In this document: piece after piece, positions 9,533 to 17,707 of the stretch
Layout: each line of letters opens with the position of its first letter
How positions within the stretch are numbered: position 1 is the first letter of the stretch
Translations under genes and position numbers: made by a program
Assembly (NCBI GenBank): GCA_025358575.1
Contig: JANYJA010000165.1
Span: 1 to 54,545 of the forward strand
Origin: Terriglobia bacterium
GTDB taxonomy: Bacteria; Acidobacteriota; Terriglobia; Bryobacterales; Bryobacteraceae
Direction of reading: 5' to 3'
DNA: 54,545 bases
The notes under the pieces: generated by a model
The model's database searches: none
What the model was told of the DNA's origin: nothing
What the model saw: only the letters and a program-made list of their open reading frames with translations

Positions 9533-9682
9533 ATGTCCGATGAAGCCAAAAAATGCGCCCACCCTTCCTGCTCGTGCATGGCACCGAAAGGGGAGAAATA
9601 TTGCTGCACAAGCTGCAAGGATGCGAAAGGGACGTTAGAAATCTCTTGTAATTGCGGCCATCCGGGCTGCGCGCTCAATTAG
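9533..9682 (+). CDS. Bacterial metallothionein
   Basis: This is a 49-residue cysteine-rich protein. Nine cysteines (positions 8, 13, 15, 24, 25, 28, 39, 41, 46) and two His-Pro pairs occur in KCAHPSCSC, KYCCTSCKD and CNCGHPGCAL. Spacing and order match the SmtA/BmtA metallothioneins, which wrap Zn(II), Cd(II) or Cu(I) in a thiolate cluster; the central YCC..C and the terminal CGHxGC are hallmarks of that family. It would buffer metal in the cytoplasm. The ATG at 9533 is the only sensible start. It is transcribed in the same direction as the LytS-like kinase 61 bases upstream. Identification is by motif; the preferred metal is not known. Confidence 0.85.
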   Translation: MSDEAKKCAHPSCSCMAPKGEKYCCTSCKDAKGTLEISCNCGHPGCALN

Positions 9683-9697
9683 CCAGAGTTTGGCTGA

Positions 9698-10453
9698 CTA
9701 GGCCGGGTGCGAAACGTGTCCCGGCCCTACTTCGTTCTCAAAACTCTGCGGCGGGTTGTAGTAGAGCATCCGGTTGCAGCTCTCGCAATACATTACTTTG
9801 ACGTCCCGCTTTAGTTCTTGGTAAAACTGAGGGCGCAGGCCAATATGGCACTTTGAGCAGCGGCCGTCGAGAGCTTCGGCGATCGCCACTCCGCCTCGCG
9901 ACTTGAAGATTCTGTCATACGATTTCAAAACTATCGGGGAAACTTGGCTGACGATAGATTTTCGCTCGGACTCAAGCAACGACAGTGCCTGTTGGTCCGC
10001 ACTCGTGCGATCCTTGGCGGCAGCCTTCTCGGAATCCACCTGTTTTCTCTCTTCTTTCAGCGCGGCTTCGGCAATCTTCACATTGCCTTCGAGCCTTTCC
10101 GATTCCCCCATTAATTCGAGAATGCGATCTTCGGACGAGCCGATTTCCTTCTGGCAAAAATCAATCTCGTGTTGAAAGGCGCGGTACTGGTCGTTGTTCT
10201 TCGCTTCGACCATCTGACCTTTCAATTTTGAGATCTTTTGTTCCTGGGTTTGAATGTCGGCTTCGAACTTCTTTCGGTCCCGAAGATTTCCAGCTAACGC
10301 GGCTTTGTCGGCTTCCAGCCGACGCTGGTGACTCTCTAACTTCTTTTCGATTTCGGCGATGTGTTTTGGAAGCGCGGAAATTTCTTTGGTTAGATCCGCG
10401 GCACGATTGTCCAGGTCCTGTAATCGCACCGCCAACTTAAGGTCGGGGAGCAT
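9698..10453 (-). CDS. C4-type zinc ribbon / coiled-coil protein (DUF164, CdsZ-like)
   Basis: This is a 251-residue cytoplasmic protein. Residues 1-180 are an almost unbroken antiparallel coiled coil rich in Glu/Lys/Gln (for example IAEIEKKLESHQRRLEADK). The C-terminal 60 residues carry a zinc ribbon with RCSKCHIGL and MYCESCNRML, two CxxC pairs. The family is widespread and poorly understood; members act as zinc-ribbon scaffolds or RNA-associated factors. It is the last gene of a minus-strand unit with murJ (3-base gap), so it is probably co-transcribed with cell-wall synthesis. A GC-rich hairpin (GGCCGGG at 9701-9707 pairing with 9720-9726) lies in its final codons. Confidence 0.87.
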   Translation of the reverse strand: MLPDLKLAVRLQDLDNRAADLTKEISALPKHIAEIEKKLESHQRRLEADKAALAGNLRDRKKFEADIQTQEQKISKLKGQMVEAKNNDQYRAFQHEIDFCQKEIGSSEDRILELMGESERLEGNVKIAEAALKEERKQVDSEKAAAKDRTSADQQALSLLESERKSIVSQVSPIVLKSYDRIFKSRGGVAIAEALDGRCSKCHIGLRPQFYQELKRDVKVMYCESCNRMLYYNPPQSFENEVGPGHVSHPA

Positions 10454-10456
10454 TTC

Positions 10457-12139
10457 TTATGGAAGTTTAGCATGCGGGCCCTGGCCGAGACCGAATCGGC
10501 GCAGGAGCGGCGCGACGAAGGCGTCGCGGGCGGCATCGAGTTCAGCGACTTTGAGGAGCCGGCACCCGATGTAAAAACAGATTGCCCCAAGCGGAACGGC
10601 GACTCCCAGCGTCGCAAGGTGTCCCAGGCGCGAGTGGCCGAGCGACCGCAGCATCAAATGGCTCGCAGCCCCACACACCGCGCTCATTGCAGCGGAGGCT
10701 GTGGTGATCTTCAGGAAGCTGGCAAGCAGGGCGCCTCCGTTTACCCCGTGTATGCGGTTCCGCATCACCAAAAGCAGCACGAAAAATCCGAACAGCGCCA
10801 CCGCGGATGTGGAGAGAGCCAATCCCGCATGGCCCAACCCGGCGAAACGAATCATCGTGTTAGCGGTCGCGTAGTTCACCAGAATCGAACACAGACTCAC
10901 GATCATGGGCGTGCGCGCGTCATTCAGAGCATAAAATGCGGGCGCCAGCACTTTGAGCGCGGCATAGCCCGTGAGGCCCACCGCATAGCAGGAAAGCGCA
11001 ATCGAGGTTTGGTGCGTGTCCGCGCGGCTGAAGTGGCCGCCTTGATACACCGCCGCGATCATGCTTTCACCCAGCACGGCTAGACCCGCGGAAGAGGGAA
11101 TCGTCAGCAGCATCACCATGGCGATGGAGCGCGACAGAGTCTGCCGAAATTCGGCGATGTTCTCAGCGGCCGCGCTCCGGGATATGGCGGGAAGCGTCGC
11201 CGAAGCGATGGAGACTCCGAACAACCCTAGCGGCAGTTGCATGAAACGGAATGCGTAGCTCAGCCAGCTCACCGGGCCGTTGATCACGTGACCCGCGGCA
11301 TCGGTAATGCCAGCGGCGAAGTTCGTGTTGATTACGGAGTTGATCTGGACCGACGCGTTGCCCAGAATCGCGGGACCCATGAGGCGCAGAATATTCCTTA
11401 AGCCGGGGTGCGAAGCGCTCAATCGGGGCCAGTAAGAAAAGCCTTGGCGAAGCAGGCTGGGCACCTGAAAGAAAAGCTGCATCGCCCCCCCAAAGACAAC
11501 CCCATAGGCCATGCCGAAGATTGGCTGCAGGCCGATGTGGGGACCAATCCAATAGCCGAGAACCAAGCCGCATGTCACCGAGCCGATGTTGAAGAATGTC
11601 GACGACATTGCCGGGACGCCGAATTGATCGCACGCATTCAGCACGCCCATGGCTTGCGCGGCGAGGGCCACCAGCAGCAGGAATGGGAACATGATGCGGG
11701 TGAGAGAGACGGCGACTTCGAATTTTCCAGGGACTTGATGAAAGCCTGGGGCGAGCAGGTTTACCAGTTGCGGACTGAACACCATCCCCAGCACGCAGAA
11801 AACTCCCACGATCACAACAAGAGTGGTGGCGACAAGGTTCGATAGTTCGCGAGCTTCCTCTTTGCTTTTCGTTGTGAGATAACGCGTGAACGTGGGGACA
11901 AACGCCGATGAGAGCGCGCCTTCAGCAAAAAGGTCACGCGTCAGGTTCGGAATGCGGAACCCCAGCACAAACGCGTCGTTGAGTTGGCTCGCCCCAAAGA
12001 GTCGCGCCATGATGCTTTCGCGAACCAGGCCGCTGATGCGGCTTGCAAACACCGCGGCGGAAACGATTCCGGCGGAGCGCACAACGCTGCTTCGTTTAGG
12101 GGGTTCGGGCGATTTGTTGTCTACGGGCAAAGTAGACAT
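10457..12139 (-). CDS. murJ: Lipid II flippase MurJ
   Basis: This 560-residue protein of about 14 membrane segments belongs to the MOP superfamily and flips undecaprenyl-linked peptidoglycan precursor across the inner membrane. Recognisable motifs are SAAVFASRISGLVRESIMARLFG and the following NDAFVLGFRIPNLTRDLFAEG, the signature N-terminus of MviN/MurJ with the conserved Arg/Asp/Glu cavity residues. Its start codon shares one base with the stop of the upstream sugar kinase (TAATG at 12137-12141), so translation is likely coupled. The zinc-ribbon gene follows after three bases. Confidence 0.95.
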   Translation of the reverse strand: MSTLPVDNKSPEPPKRSSVVRSAGIVSAAVFASRISGLVRESIMARLFGASQLNDAFVLGFRIPNLTRDLFAEGALSSAFVPTFTRYLTTKSKEEARELSNLVATTLVVIVGVFCVLGMVFSPQLVNLLAPGFHQVPGKFEVAVSLTRIMFPFLLLVALAAQAMGVLNACDQFGVPAMSSTFFNIGSVTCGLVLGYWIGPHIGLQPIFGMAYGVVFGGAMQLFFQVPSLLRQGFSYWPRLSASHPGLRNILRLMGPAILGNASVQINSVINTNFAAGITDAAGHVINGPVSWLSYAFRFMQLPLGLFGVSIASATLPAISRSAAAENIAEFRQTLSRSIAMVMLLTIPSSAGLAVLGESMIAAVYQGGHFSRADTHQTSIALSCYAVGLTGYAALKVLAPAFYALNDARTPMIVSLCSILVNYATANTMIRFAGLGHAGLALSTSAVALFGFFVLLLVMRNRIHGVNGGALLASFLKITTASAAMSAVCGAASHLMLRSLGHSRLGHLATLGVAVPLGAICFYIGCRLLKVAELDAARDAFVAPLLRRFGLGQGPHAKLP

Positions 12140-13068
12140 TATTCGACGCGCCGAACTTCCACGCCTTTATAAATTTCGCGAGATTGTTCGAGCGTGGCGA
12201 AGCGCATGCCTGGGAGTTGAGCCGAGGCTGTCCCGGCCGCGACGCCCCAGCGCAAAGCATCTTTATAATCGTCTTTGTTCTCCATGGCCCAGAGAAACGC
12301 GGCTGCCATCGCATCGCCAGCACCAATGGGCGAGACGGCGTCCACGCGCGGGGGAATCACCTCAATCATCCGCCCGCAGAATGCGCCCACGGCGCCGCGG
12401 CTACCGAGGGAAAGAATTACGGATTCGGCGCCCATGGTTTGAATGCGTTCAGCCGCTTGCAAGTAGTGGGTACGCGTAAGCAGGGCGGTCTTGAGCAGCC
12501 GCTCGGCCTCCTGCTGGTTTGGGGAAACCACCGTCGGTTTCGCTTCGATGCCTTCCTGCAAGGCATCACCATCGGTATCGAGAAGCGTTTTCACTTCGTG
12601 CTCGCGAGCCAGGTGGATCAATTGCGCGTAAAACTTCGAGGGAACACCTGGAGGCAGGCTGCCACAAAGCATGAGCCAATCCGCTTGATCCAACTTGGCT
12701 TTTACCGCCCGCTCGATGCGGGCAAGCTCAGCCTTTTCCACCTTCGGTCCGGGCTCGTTTAGCTTTACCGTGAGCCCGTGCCGGTCGGTAATCGTGAGGT
12801 TCGTGCGAACTTTATTGCGGATCGGGACTATCACAACCGGGAAACCGCATTCGCATAGAAAATCGCTAAGGCGCTTTCCGGAAGTTCCGCCGGCGGGCAG
12901 AATTGCCAGAGTTTCTCCGCCGAACGAATGAACGACACAAGAGGAATTAATGCCGCGTCCACCCGGCGAATCTTTGGTGGAGAGAATATAGGCGCGATCT
13001 TCAAATGCGAGCCGGTCGACGGTAATGGTCCGGTCGATGGCTGGGTTTACGGTGAGCGTTACGATCAA
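12139..13068 (-). CDS. PfkB-family hexose kinase (1-phosphofructokinase type)
   Basis: This 309-residue ribokinase-fold enzyme most probably phosphorylates fructose-1-phosphate, tagatose-6-phosphate or a similar sugar phosphate. The N-terminus IVTLTVNPAIDRTI, the PGGRGINSS segment (PfkB signature 1) and PIGAGDAMAAAFLWAM (signature 2, with the catalytic Asp in GAGD) are all present. A TTG at 13068 is the start because the family's usual MIVTxTLNPAIDxT begins exactly there, and the nearby upstream ATG runs into a stop. No PTS genes lie nearby, so the substrate is not set by context. It is the first gene of the pfkB-murJ-zinc-ribbon unit. Confidence 0.85.
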   Translation of the reverse strand: MIVTLTVNPAIDRTITVDRLAFEDRAYILSTKDSPGGRGINSSCVVHSFGGETLAILPAGGTSGKRLSDFLCECGFPVVIVPIRNKVRTNLTITDRHGLTVKLNEPGPKVEKAELARIERAVKAKLDQADWLMLCGSLPPGVPSKFYAQLIHLAREHEVKTLLDTDGDALQEGIEAKPTVVSPNQQEAERLLKTALLTRTHYLQAAERIQTMGAESVILSLGSRGAVGAFCGRMIEVIPPRVDAVSPIGAGDAMAAAFLWAMENKDDYKDALRWGVAAGTASAQLPGMRFATLEQSREIYKGVEVRRVE

Positions 13069-13104
13069 TTTTCCATGTTGGCATAACCACTGCTACTCTG
13101 TGAA

Positions 13105-14004
13105 TTGCCTCGACAAGCCGGTGTGAAGCCCTACTTGGCGCTTGCTGCCGTCTGTCTATTCTGGGGGACGACTTACGTGGCGATCCGGATGGCTCTGGAG
13201 TCGTTTCCGCCGGCTATCCTGGTGAGCGGACGCTTTATTATTTCGGGAGTTTTGCTGTTGGCAGCGGCCGCTGCACGCGGAGCGCACTTGCCCAGCGGAC
13301 GTGAACTCGGCATTGCGGCAGTGTGCGGATTCTTAATTCTGGGCATTGGAAACGGCAGTCTGGCGTGGGCGGAACTGATGATTCCGAGCGGCCTTGCGAG
13401 CCTCTTCATCACAATTTCCCCATTTTGGATGGTCGGCATCGAGGCTGCGTTTGCGGGCGGAGAGCGATTGCACGCGCCAACTATCTTCGGAATGCTGGTG
13501 GGTTTCGCCGGCACCGCGATGCTGGTCACGCCGGGCCTCAATTCGAAAAACCTGGGCACGGACGCGCTGGTCGGGTTCGCCATCACGCAGGTCGGAGTGG
13601 TGGCTTGGGCGGCCGGATCTATTTATCAAAGAAGGCAGCCCGCCAAGGCTCACCCCGTGGTGACGGGCGCCGTGCAGCAGCTTGCGGCGGGGCTGCTATT
13701 CCTGCCGATAGCGGCCATGGTGCCGCATGCCAGCGTGGTGTGGTCTTATCGCAGTGCTGGGGCGGTTTTATATCTGGTCGTCTTCGGCTCCATTGTGGGT
13801 TATAGCGCGTACGCTTATGCTCTCGATAAGCTTCCCGTGGCGGTGGTGTCCATTTATCCCTACGCGAACACGGTCGTCGCGGTGACCCTTGGATGGCTGA
13901 TTTATCGGGAACACTTCGGTGCGCGCGAAGCCTTCGCGATGGCCATCATTTTTGCCGGCGTGACCGTGGTGAAGTGGCAATCACGCAAACTGGCGCGCCC
14001 TTGA
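13105..14004 (+). CDS. EamA/DMT-family transporter
   Basis: This is an inner-membrane protein of about 299 residues with ten predicted helices arranged as two EamA repeats (first starting at AAVCLFWGTTYVAIRMALE, second near VGVVAWAAGSIYQRRQP). The family exports amino acids, drugs or metabolites, and the substrate cannot be read from the sequence. The frame opens with TTG at 13105; a GTG at 13123 would also give a complete first helix, and neither has a convincing Shine-Dalgarno site. It diverges from the sugar kinase with only 36 bases between starts. Confidence 0.88.
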   Translation: MPRQAGVKPYLALAAVCLFWGTTYVAIRMALESFPPAILVSGRFIISGVLLLAAAAARGAHLPSGRELGIAAVCGFLILGIGNGSLAWAELMIPSGLASLFITISPFWMVGIEAAFAGGERLHAPTIFGMLVGFAGTAMLVTPGLNSKNLGTDALVGFAITQVGVVAWAAGSIYQRRQPAKAHPVVTGAVQQLAAGLLFLPIAAMVPHASVVWSYRSAGAVLYLVVFGSIVGYSAYAYALDKLPVAVVSIYPYANTVVAVTLGWLIYREHFGAREAFAMAIIFAGVTVVKWQSRKLARP

Positions 14005-14056
14005 AAGGTTGCCGTTTGGTGCTTTTTCGTTAACAATAGACCCGGAGACATCATCG

Positions 14057-14593
14057 ATGAAACGTTCGTTGTATTTGCCCCTGGCTACTGCGTGCACGCT
14101 GCTCGCGATGCCGATATACGGAGCGTCGTCTTTCAGCGCAGCCGACTGGAAGGTCGACTTCGCTAAACACTGGGCCGTGTCCCGCGAATTCACCATGGCG
14201 GTGGCCGACGCGATGCCGGCTGAGAGCTACGGTTTTATTCCGAACACCGAACTCAAACCCGTCGAAATGAGTTTTGGAGAGCTGATGGCGCATATCGCGC
14301 AGGCCAATGCCTCCAACTTTGGGCGAATTACAGGTGAAAACCCGCCCGCCCGGCCCGAGAAAGTCGACAAGACGAGTGCGATGAAATATTTGAACGACTC
14401 GTTCGATTTCTGCGCAAAGCAACTCGATGTGATGACCGACGAGCAACTTGATAAGATCTACGGCAAAGAGCCGCGCCAAATGCCGGGTCGGGATGTTCTT
14501 TGGTCATACTTCACGCACATGGCCCACCACCGGGGACAAGCCGAAGTTTATTTGCGGCTGAAGAATATAAAGCCTCCCGGCTATCGTTTTTGA
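14057..14593 (+). CDS. Exported DinB-like protein
   Basis: This protein of about 178 residues has a signal peptide (MKRSLYLPLATACTLLAMPIYGASS), which supports the ATG at 14057 over a TTG 48 bases upstream. The mature part is a DinB/YfiT-like four-helix bundle. Histidines at LMAHIAQAN and FTHMAHHRGQAEVYLR match the metal triad of the superfamily. Many cytosolic DinB-like enzymes transfer thiols such as bacillithiol or mycothiol, and bshC occurs in this window, but the signal peptide puts this copy outside the cytoplasm, where its role is unclear. Exported DinB proteins are common in Acidobacteria. Confidence 0.85.
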   Translation: MKRSLYLPLATACTLLAMPIYGASSFSAADWKVDFAKHWAVSREFTMAVADAMPAESYGFIPNTELKPVEMSFGELMAHIAQANASNFGRITGENPPARPEKVDKTSAMKYLNDSFDFCAKQLDVMTDEQLDKIYGKEPRQMPGRDVLWSYFTHMAHHRGQAEVYLRLKNIKPPGYRF

Positions 14594-14670
14594 CGCCGTT
14601 AAAAAAAATTCATCACAAACCGAAGCAAATTGTAATTGTCCGTGTTTAGTCGGAGAGAGAGGATTTCCAC

Positions 14671-14949
14671 ATGGCCATCTGTCAACCACGAGCCCGACTA
14701 GTAAATTTTCGTCTTTCGGAACGCGAATACGACGACCTGAAGAAGGCCGCCGAGGATCAGAGTGCCCGCAGTATTTCAGATTTCGCCCGATGCGCGATTC
14801 TGAAACATGTCGCTGCTTCGCGACCCGTGCTGCATGTAACCCCGGAACCGCAGGCCTCCGACCTGGAGCGTCTGGAAAACCGCGTTAACGAAATTCAAGG
14901 CGCTGTTCAGCAGATTGCCGGAATGCTCGTTCGCGCCGCCGCCGTGTAA
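14671..14949 (+). CDS. Ribbon-helix-helix-like protein with coiled coil
   Basis: This is a 92-residue protein with a good purine-rich leader (GGAGAGAGAGGA) before its ATG. The N-terminus (RLVNFRLSEREYDDLKKAAE, then SISDFARCAI) has the strand-helix-helix pattern of MetJ/Arc or MobC-type DNA-binding proteins. The C-terminal part (LERLENRVNEIQGAVQQI) looks like a short coiled coil for oligomerisation. No relaxase, toxin or conjugation gene lies nearby, so a mobilisation role is not supported; it may be a small regulator, possibly of the downstream operon 89 bases away. Confidence 0.65.
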   Translation: MAICQPRARLVNFRLSEREYDDLKKAAEDQSARSISDFARCAILKHVAASRPVLHVTPEPQASDLERLENRVNEIQGAVQQIAGMLVRAAAV

Positions 14950-15038
14950 AGCGTTCAGCGGTCACCCATCGTTTGCGAGGGGAATCCCGTTCAGTCTTAT
15001 CTGGTGCGCTTGGCATATGATATTGGACGGGAGTTACC

Positions 15039-15908
15039 ATGAACCGTCGAGACTTCTTCGCGCGGGGCGCCGCAGTTGCGGGTGCCGTTTCGCTCAACAA
15101 TTTTCCTTACCCGCTATTTGCCGGTACCACTAAGAAGCAGGCCAGCGACCGCGTGCTTCTCGGTCCTCGCAAGGTTGAAGTCAGCCGGCTGGCCATGGGC
15201 ACAGGCACGAATGGCGCTGGCGGCAGTTCGAATCAGACCAAGAAGTTGGGGGTCGAAGGAATTGCTAATCTCTTCAAATTCGGCTATGACCACGGCTGCA
15301 CTTTTTGGGATTCGGCGGATCAGTATGGCAGCCATCCGCACGTCAAGGAAGCGCTGAAATCCGTGAAGCGCGAAACCGTCGCCATCATGAGCAAGACGCA
15401 TGCCTCCACGGAGAAGGAAATGCGCGCGGATCTCGACCGCTTTCGGAGCGAGATGGGCACGGACTACATCGATATCCTGCTGCTCCATTGCATGCTCGAC
15501 GGAAATTGGCCCGAGAAGAAAAAGGGTGCCATGGAAGTGATTTCCGCGGCGCAACAGAAGGGCATCGTTCGTACGCACGGAACGTCGAATCACACCATTG
15601 AAGCGTTGCGGACATCGGCACGGACACCGTGGGTGGAAGTCGATCTTGCGCGAATCAATCCCGCCCAAATCGCTATGGATGCTTCGCCGGAAGTGGTGCT
15701 GGGTGTATTGGAAGAGATGAAGGAATCGGGCAAGGGCATCATCGGGATGAAGATCCTGGGCGCGGGCCGTCTTCGAAACAAGGCCGACGAGGCGCTTCAA
15801 TTCGCCCTCGCCCAAAATGTGCTGGATTGCTTCACCATCGGCGCCGAGAGCCAAACTGAACTGGCGGACTTGGTGCGGAAGATTCCCGCGGCGAGCGTTC
15901 GCGGATAA
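15039..15908 (+). CDS. Tat-exported aldo/keto reductase
   Basis: This is a 289-residue NAD(P)H-dependent oxidoreductase with a TIM-barrel fold. The N-terminus NRRDFFARGAAVAGA is a twin-arginine signal, so the folded, cofactor-loaded enzyme should be exported. The AKR catalytic tetrad is readable: Asp91 and Tyr96 in FWDSADQYG, Lys119 in IMSKTHA and His150 in ILLLHCM. Substrate is unknown. The start is well supported by a GGACGGGAG leader. It heads a tight plus-strand unit with a Cys/His exported protein (26-base gap) and a sugar-binding lipoprotein, suggesting periplasmic processing of a carbonyl or sugar compound. Confidence 0.88.
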   Translation: MNRRDFFARGAAVAGAVSLNNFPYPLFAGTTKKQASDRVLLGPRKVEVSRLAMGTGTNGAGGSSNQTKKLGVEGIANLFKFGYDHGCTFWDSADQYGSHPHVKEALKSVKRETVAIMSKTHASTEKEMRADLDRFRSEMGTDYIDILLLHCMLDGNWPEKKKGAMEVISAAQQKGIVRTHGTSNHTIEALRTSARTPWVEVDLARINPAQIAMDASPEVVLGVLEEMKESGKGIIGMKILGAGRLRNKADEALQFALAQNVLDCFTIGAESQTELADLVRKIPAASVRG

Positions 15909-15934
15909 GTTTCAACCGAGGAGATCAAGGAAAC

Positions 15935-16492
15935 ATGACGATTCAGCGATTGATATTTTTGGCGGTTCCGGCGGTGGCCTCGATGGCCATGATGGCGCAG
16001 GACGCCGACAAGAAAATGGAGAAGAAGGCGGCTACGGCCAAACCCGCATCCGCTAGCGGGGTTTTGCAGCCGCAGATGAATCCGGAAGGTGGATTCACTT
16101 CTAGCGGGACAATGGGAGAGAAAGCCGACCAGCCGTGGTCTACGACGACGATCGGCGCGGCCGTGAACGGCAAGCCGGTGATGGGTAAGGCGGTGAGTGT
16201 GACCGGCGAAATCGTCGACCTTTCGTGTTATTTGCAACTGGGGAAGCACGGCGATAAGCACAAGCCTTGCGGGACTAAGTGCCTAAACAGCGGCCAGCCC
16301 ATTGGACTTGTGACGCAGGCCGGACTGATCTACATGCTGATGGAAGAAGAGCACGATCCCCGTCGTGACGGGCAGACCACCTTCCGGAAAGCGGCAACGG
16401 ACAACTTGGCGAAGGTCGTGGACGTGACCGGGACCGAAACCCTGGTGAAGGGCGTTCACGCGATTTACGTGAGCGGCTTCGTAAACAAGTAA
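15935..16492 (+). CDS. Exported Cys/His protein of unknown function
   Basis: This is a 185-residue protein with a signal peptide (MTIQRLIFLAVPAVASMAMMAQ), a Lys/Ala-rich linker and a compact C-terminal domain. Its core motif, roughly GEIVDLSCYLQLGKHG followed by HKPCGTKCLNSGQPIGL, has three cysteines and two or more histidines and probably binds a metal ion or forms a redox site. I recognise this Cys-x(n)-His-x2-Cys-x3-Cys pattern from unnamed exported proteins of Acidobacteria and Planctomycetes, but no function is established. The end (VVDVTGTETLVKGVHAIYVS) resembles an OB-like beta barrel. It sits between the Tat reductase and the lipoprotein (7-base gap downstream). Confidence 0.75.
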   Translation: MTIQRLIFLAVPAVASMAMMAQDADKKMEKKAATAKPASASGVLQPQMNPEGGFTSSGTMGEKADQPWSTTTIGAAVNGKPVMGKAVSVTGEIVDLSCYLQLGKHGDKHKPCGTKCLNSGQPIGLVTQAGLIYMLMEEEHDPRRDGQTTFRKAATDNLAKVVDVTGTETLVKGVHAIYVSGFVNK

Positions 16493-16499
16493 GACTTTC

Positions 16500-17453
16500 T
16501 TGACCACACGACATTGGCTGGCGTTGTGCCTGCTGCCGACCGCATTTGCCGCCTGTTCGCGGGATACGCGAAAGCGAATCGCCGTGATCCCTAAAGGCAG
16601 GTCGCATATGTTTTGGCAGTCGGTCCATGCCGGAGCGAACAAGGCCGCGGGTGAAAATCAAGTTCAGATCCTTTGGAGCGGACCGGCCACGGAGACCGAC
16701 TTCAACGGACAGCTGCAGATTATCGACGCTATGATCAACCAGGGAGTGGACGCCATCGCAGTCGCCCCGATCGATAAGACGGTAATGGTGAGCGCTGTAG
16801 ACCGGGCGGCCAAGCAGGGAATCCCCGTTATCATCTTCGATTCGCCCGTCGACACGCCAAATTTCGTGGCCCAGGTTGCGACCGATAATTACCATGCGGG
16901 TGAAATGGCGGCTGCCCGGGTCAAAGAAATCCTGCACGGAAAGGGGCAAGTTGCGATTGTCGCGGTGCAGGCGGGAGGTGCATCGACCATGGCGCGGGAG
17001 AAGGGTTTCGAAGATGCAATCAAGAGCGATGCTCCAGGAATTCAGATTATGGACAAGCGCTATGGGAATGCCGATTTTGCCCAGTCGTTGGCCGTAGCCG
17101 AAAATCTGCTTACCACTTACCCGGCTCTGGATGCGCTGTTCGCTTCCAATGAATCGAGCGCAGTGGGATCGGCACAGGCGCTGAAAAGCCGAAAGAGCAG
17201 CGTGAAGCTGGTCGGGTTCGATTCCAGCCCCACGCTAATCGAAGATTTAAAAGCGGGTTTGATTGATTCGCTGGTGGTTCAGAATCCTTTCAAAATGGGG
17301 TACGACTCGGTACAGGCGGCCGTGATGAAGCTCAAGGGCGGCACTCCACAAAAGATTCAGAACCTTGCGCCACGCGTAGTGACGAAGGAGGATCTCAACG
17401 ACCCGGCCGTGCAAGCACAGCTTAATCCAGAGCTCGAAAAATATCTGAAATAG
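16500..17453 (+). CDS. Sugar-binding lipoprotein of the RbsB type
   Basis: This is a 317-residue type I periplasmic binding protein. A TTG start gives a lipoprotein signal (LLPTAFAACS, with Cys19 as the lipidation site). Two Rossmann-like lobes follow, with IAVIPKGRSHMFWQSVHAG, VDAIAVAPIDK, IPVIIFDSPVD and VKLVGFDSSP, all typical of ribose/galactose-type binding proteins for ABC importers. No permease or ATPase gene is nearby, so it may feed a distant transporter or act as a sensor or ligand carrier. Its placement after the Tat reductase and Cys/His protein suggests a shared substrate. It converges with the HicB-like gene, with one base between their stops. Confidence 0.87.
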   Translation: MTTRHWLALCLLPTAFAACSRDTRKRIAVIPKGRSHMFWQSVHAGANKAAGENQVQILWSGPATETDFNGQLQIIDAMINQGVDAIAVAPIDKTVMVSAVDRAAKQGIPVIIFDSPVDTPNFVAQVATDNYHAGEMAAARVKEILHGKGQVAIVAVQAGGASTMAREKGFEDAIKSDAPGIQIMDKRYGNADFAQSLAVAENLLTTYPALDALFASNESSAVGSAQALKSRKSSVKLVGFDSSPTLIEDLKAGLIDSLVVQNPFKMGYDSVQAAVMKLKGGTPQKIQNLAPRVVTKEDLNDPAVQAQLNPELEKYLK

Positions 17454-17454
17454 A

Positions 17455-17688
17455 TTACGCGGTCATAATTTGGAGTTTGCGCTCTTTGGCATCCTCCTTC
17501 AGCAGCATGCTAACGCAAGCTTCAATCGCCTCCTTGATAAGGTCCGTGACCTCCTGCTCCGAAGGAGCTGAGACGGAGCAACCCGGAATTTCGAGGCACT
17601 CCGCCAAGAACGTTCCGTCCGCTTGATCGTGCAAATGCACGTGGACCAAAACGTTCTCTCCAATTTTTCCTATTAATTCTTTTTCCAT
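17455..17688 (-). CDS. HicB-like protein (solo)
   Basis: This is a 77-residue protein. The start at 17688 is preceded by AAGGAACGGACGAG, a usable binding site. The segment TFLAECLEIPGCSVSAPSEQ and the following EVTDLIKEAIEACV match the partial-RNase-H fold of HicB antitoxins. Neither a HicA toxin gene nor a C-terminal DNA-binding domain is present, so this is a solo domain as often seen scattered in genomes. It begins 19 bases after the stop of the secreted protein upstream on the same strand and may share its transcript. Confidence 0.7.
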   Translation of the reverse strand: MEKELIGKIGENVLVHVHLHDQADGTFLAECLEIPGCSVSAPSEQEVTDLIKEAIEACVSMLLKEDAKERKLQIMTA

Positions 17689-17707
17689 CTCGTCCGTTCC
17701 TTGGAGG

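Noticed and set aside
9701-9726. GC-rich hairpin near the end of the zinc-ribbon gene as a terminator for the metallothionein
   Set aside because: No T run follows on the plus strand, and the bases code for the zinc-ribbon protein's C-terminus.
15114-15854. 246-codon frame antisense to the aldo/keto reductase
   Set aside because: The sense strand carries the Tat signal and the full catalytic tetrad.
17455-17688. HicAB toxin-antitoxin pair
   Set aside because: No HicA-like double-stranded RNA-binding frame is adjacent on either side; only the HicB-like domain is present.
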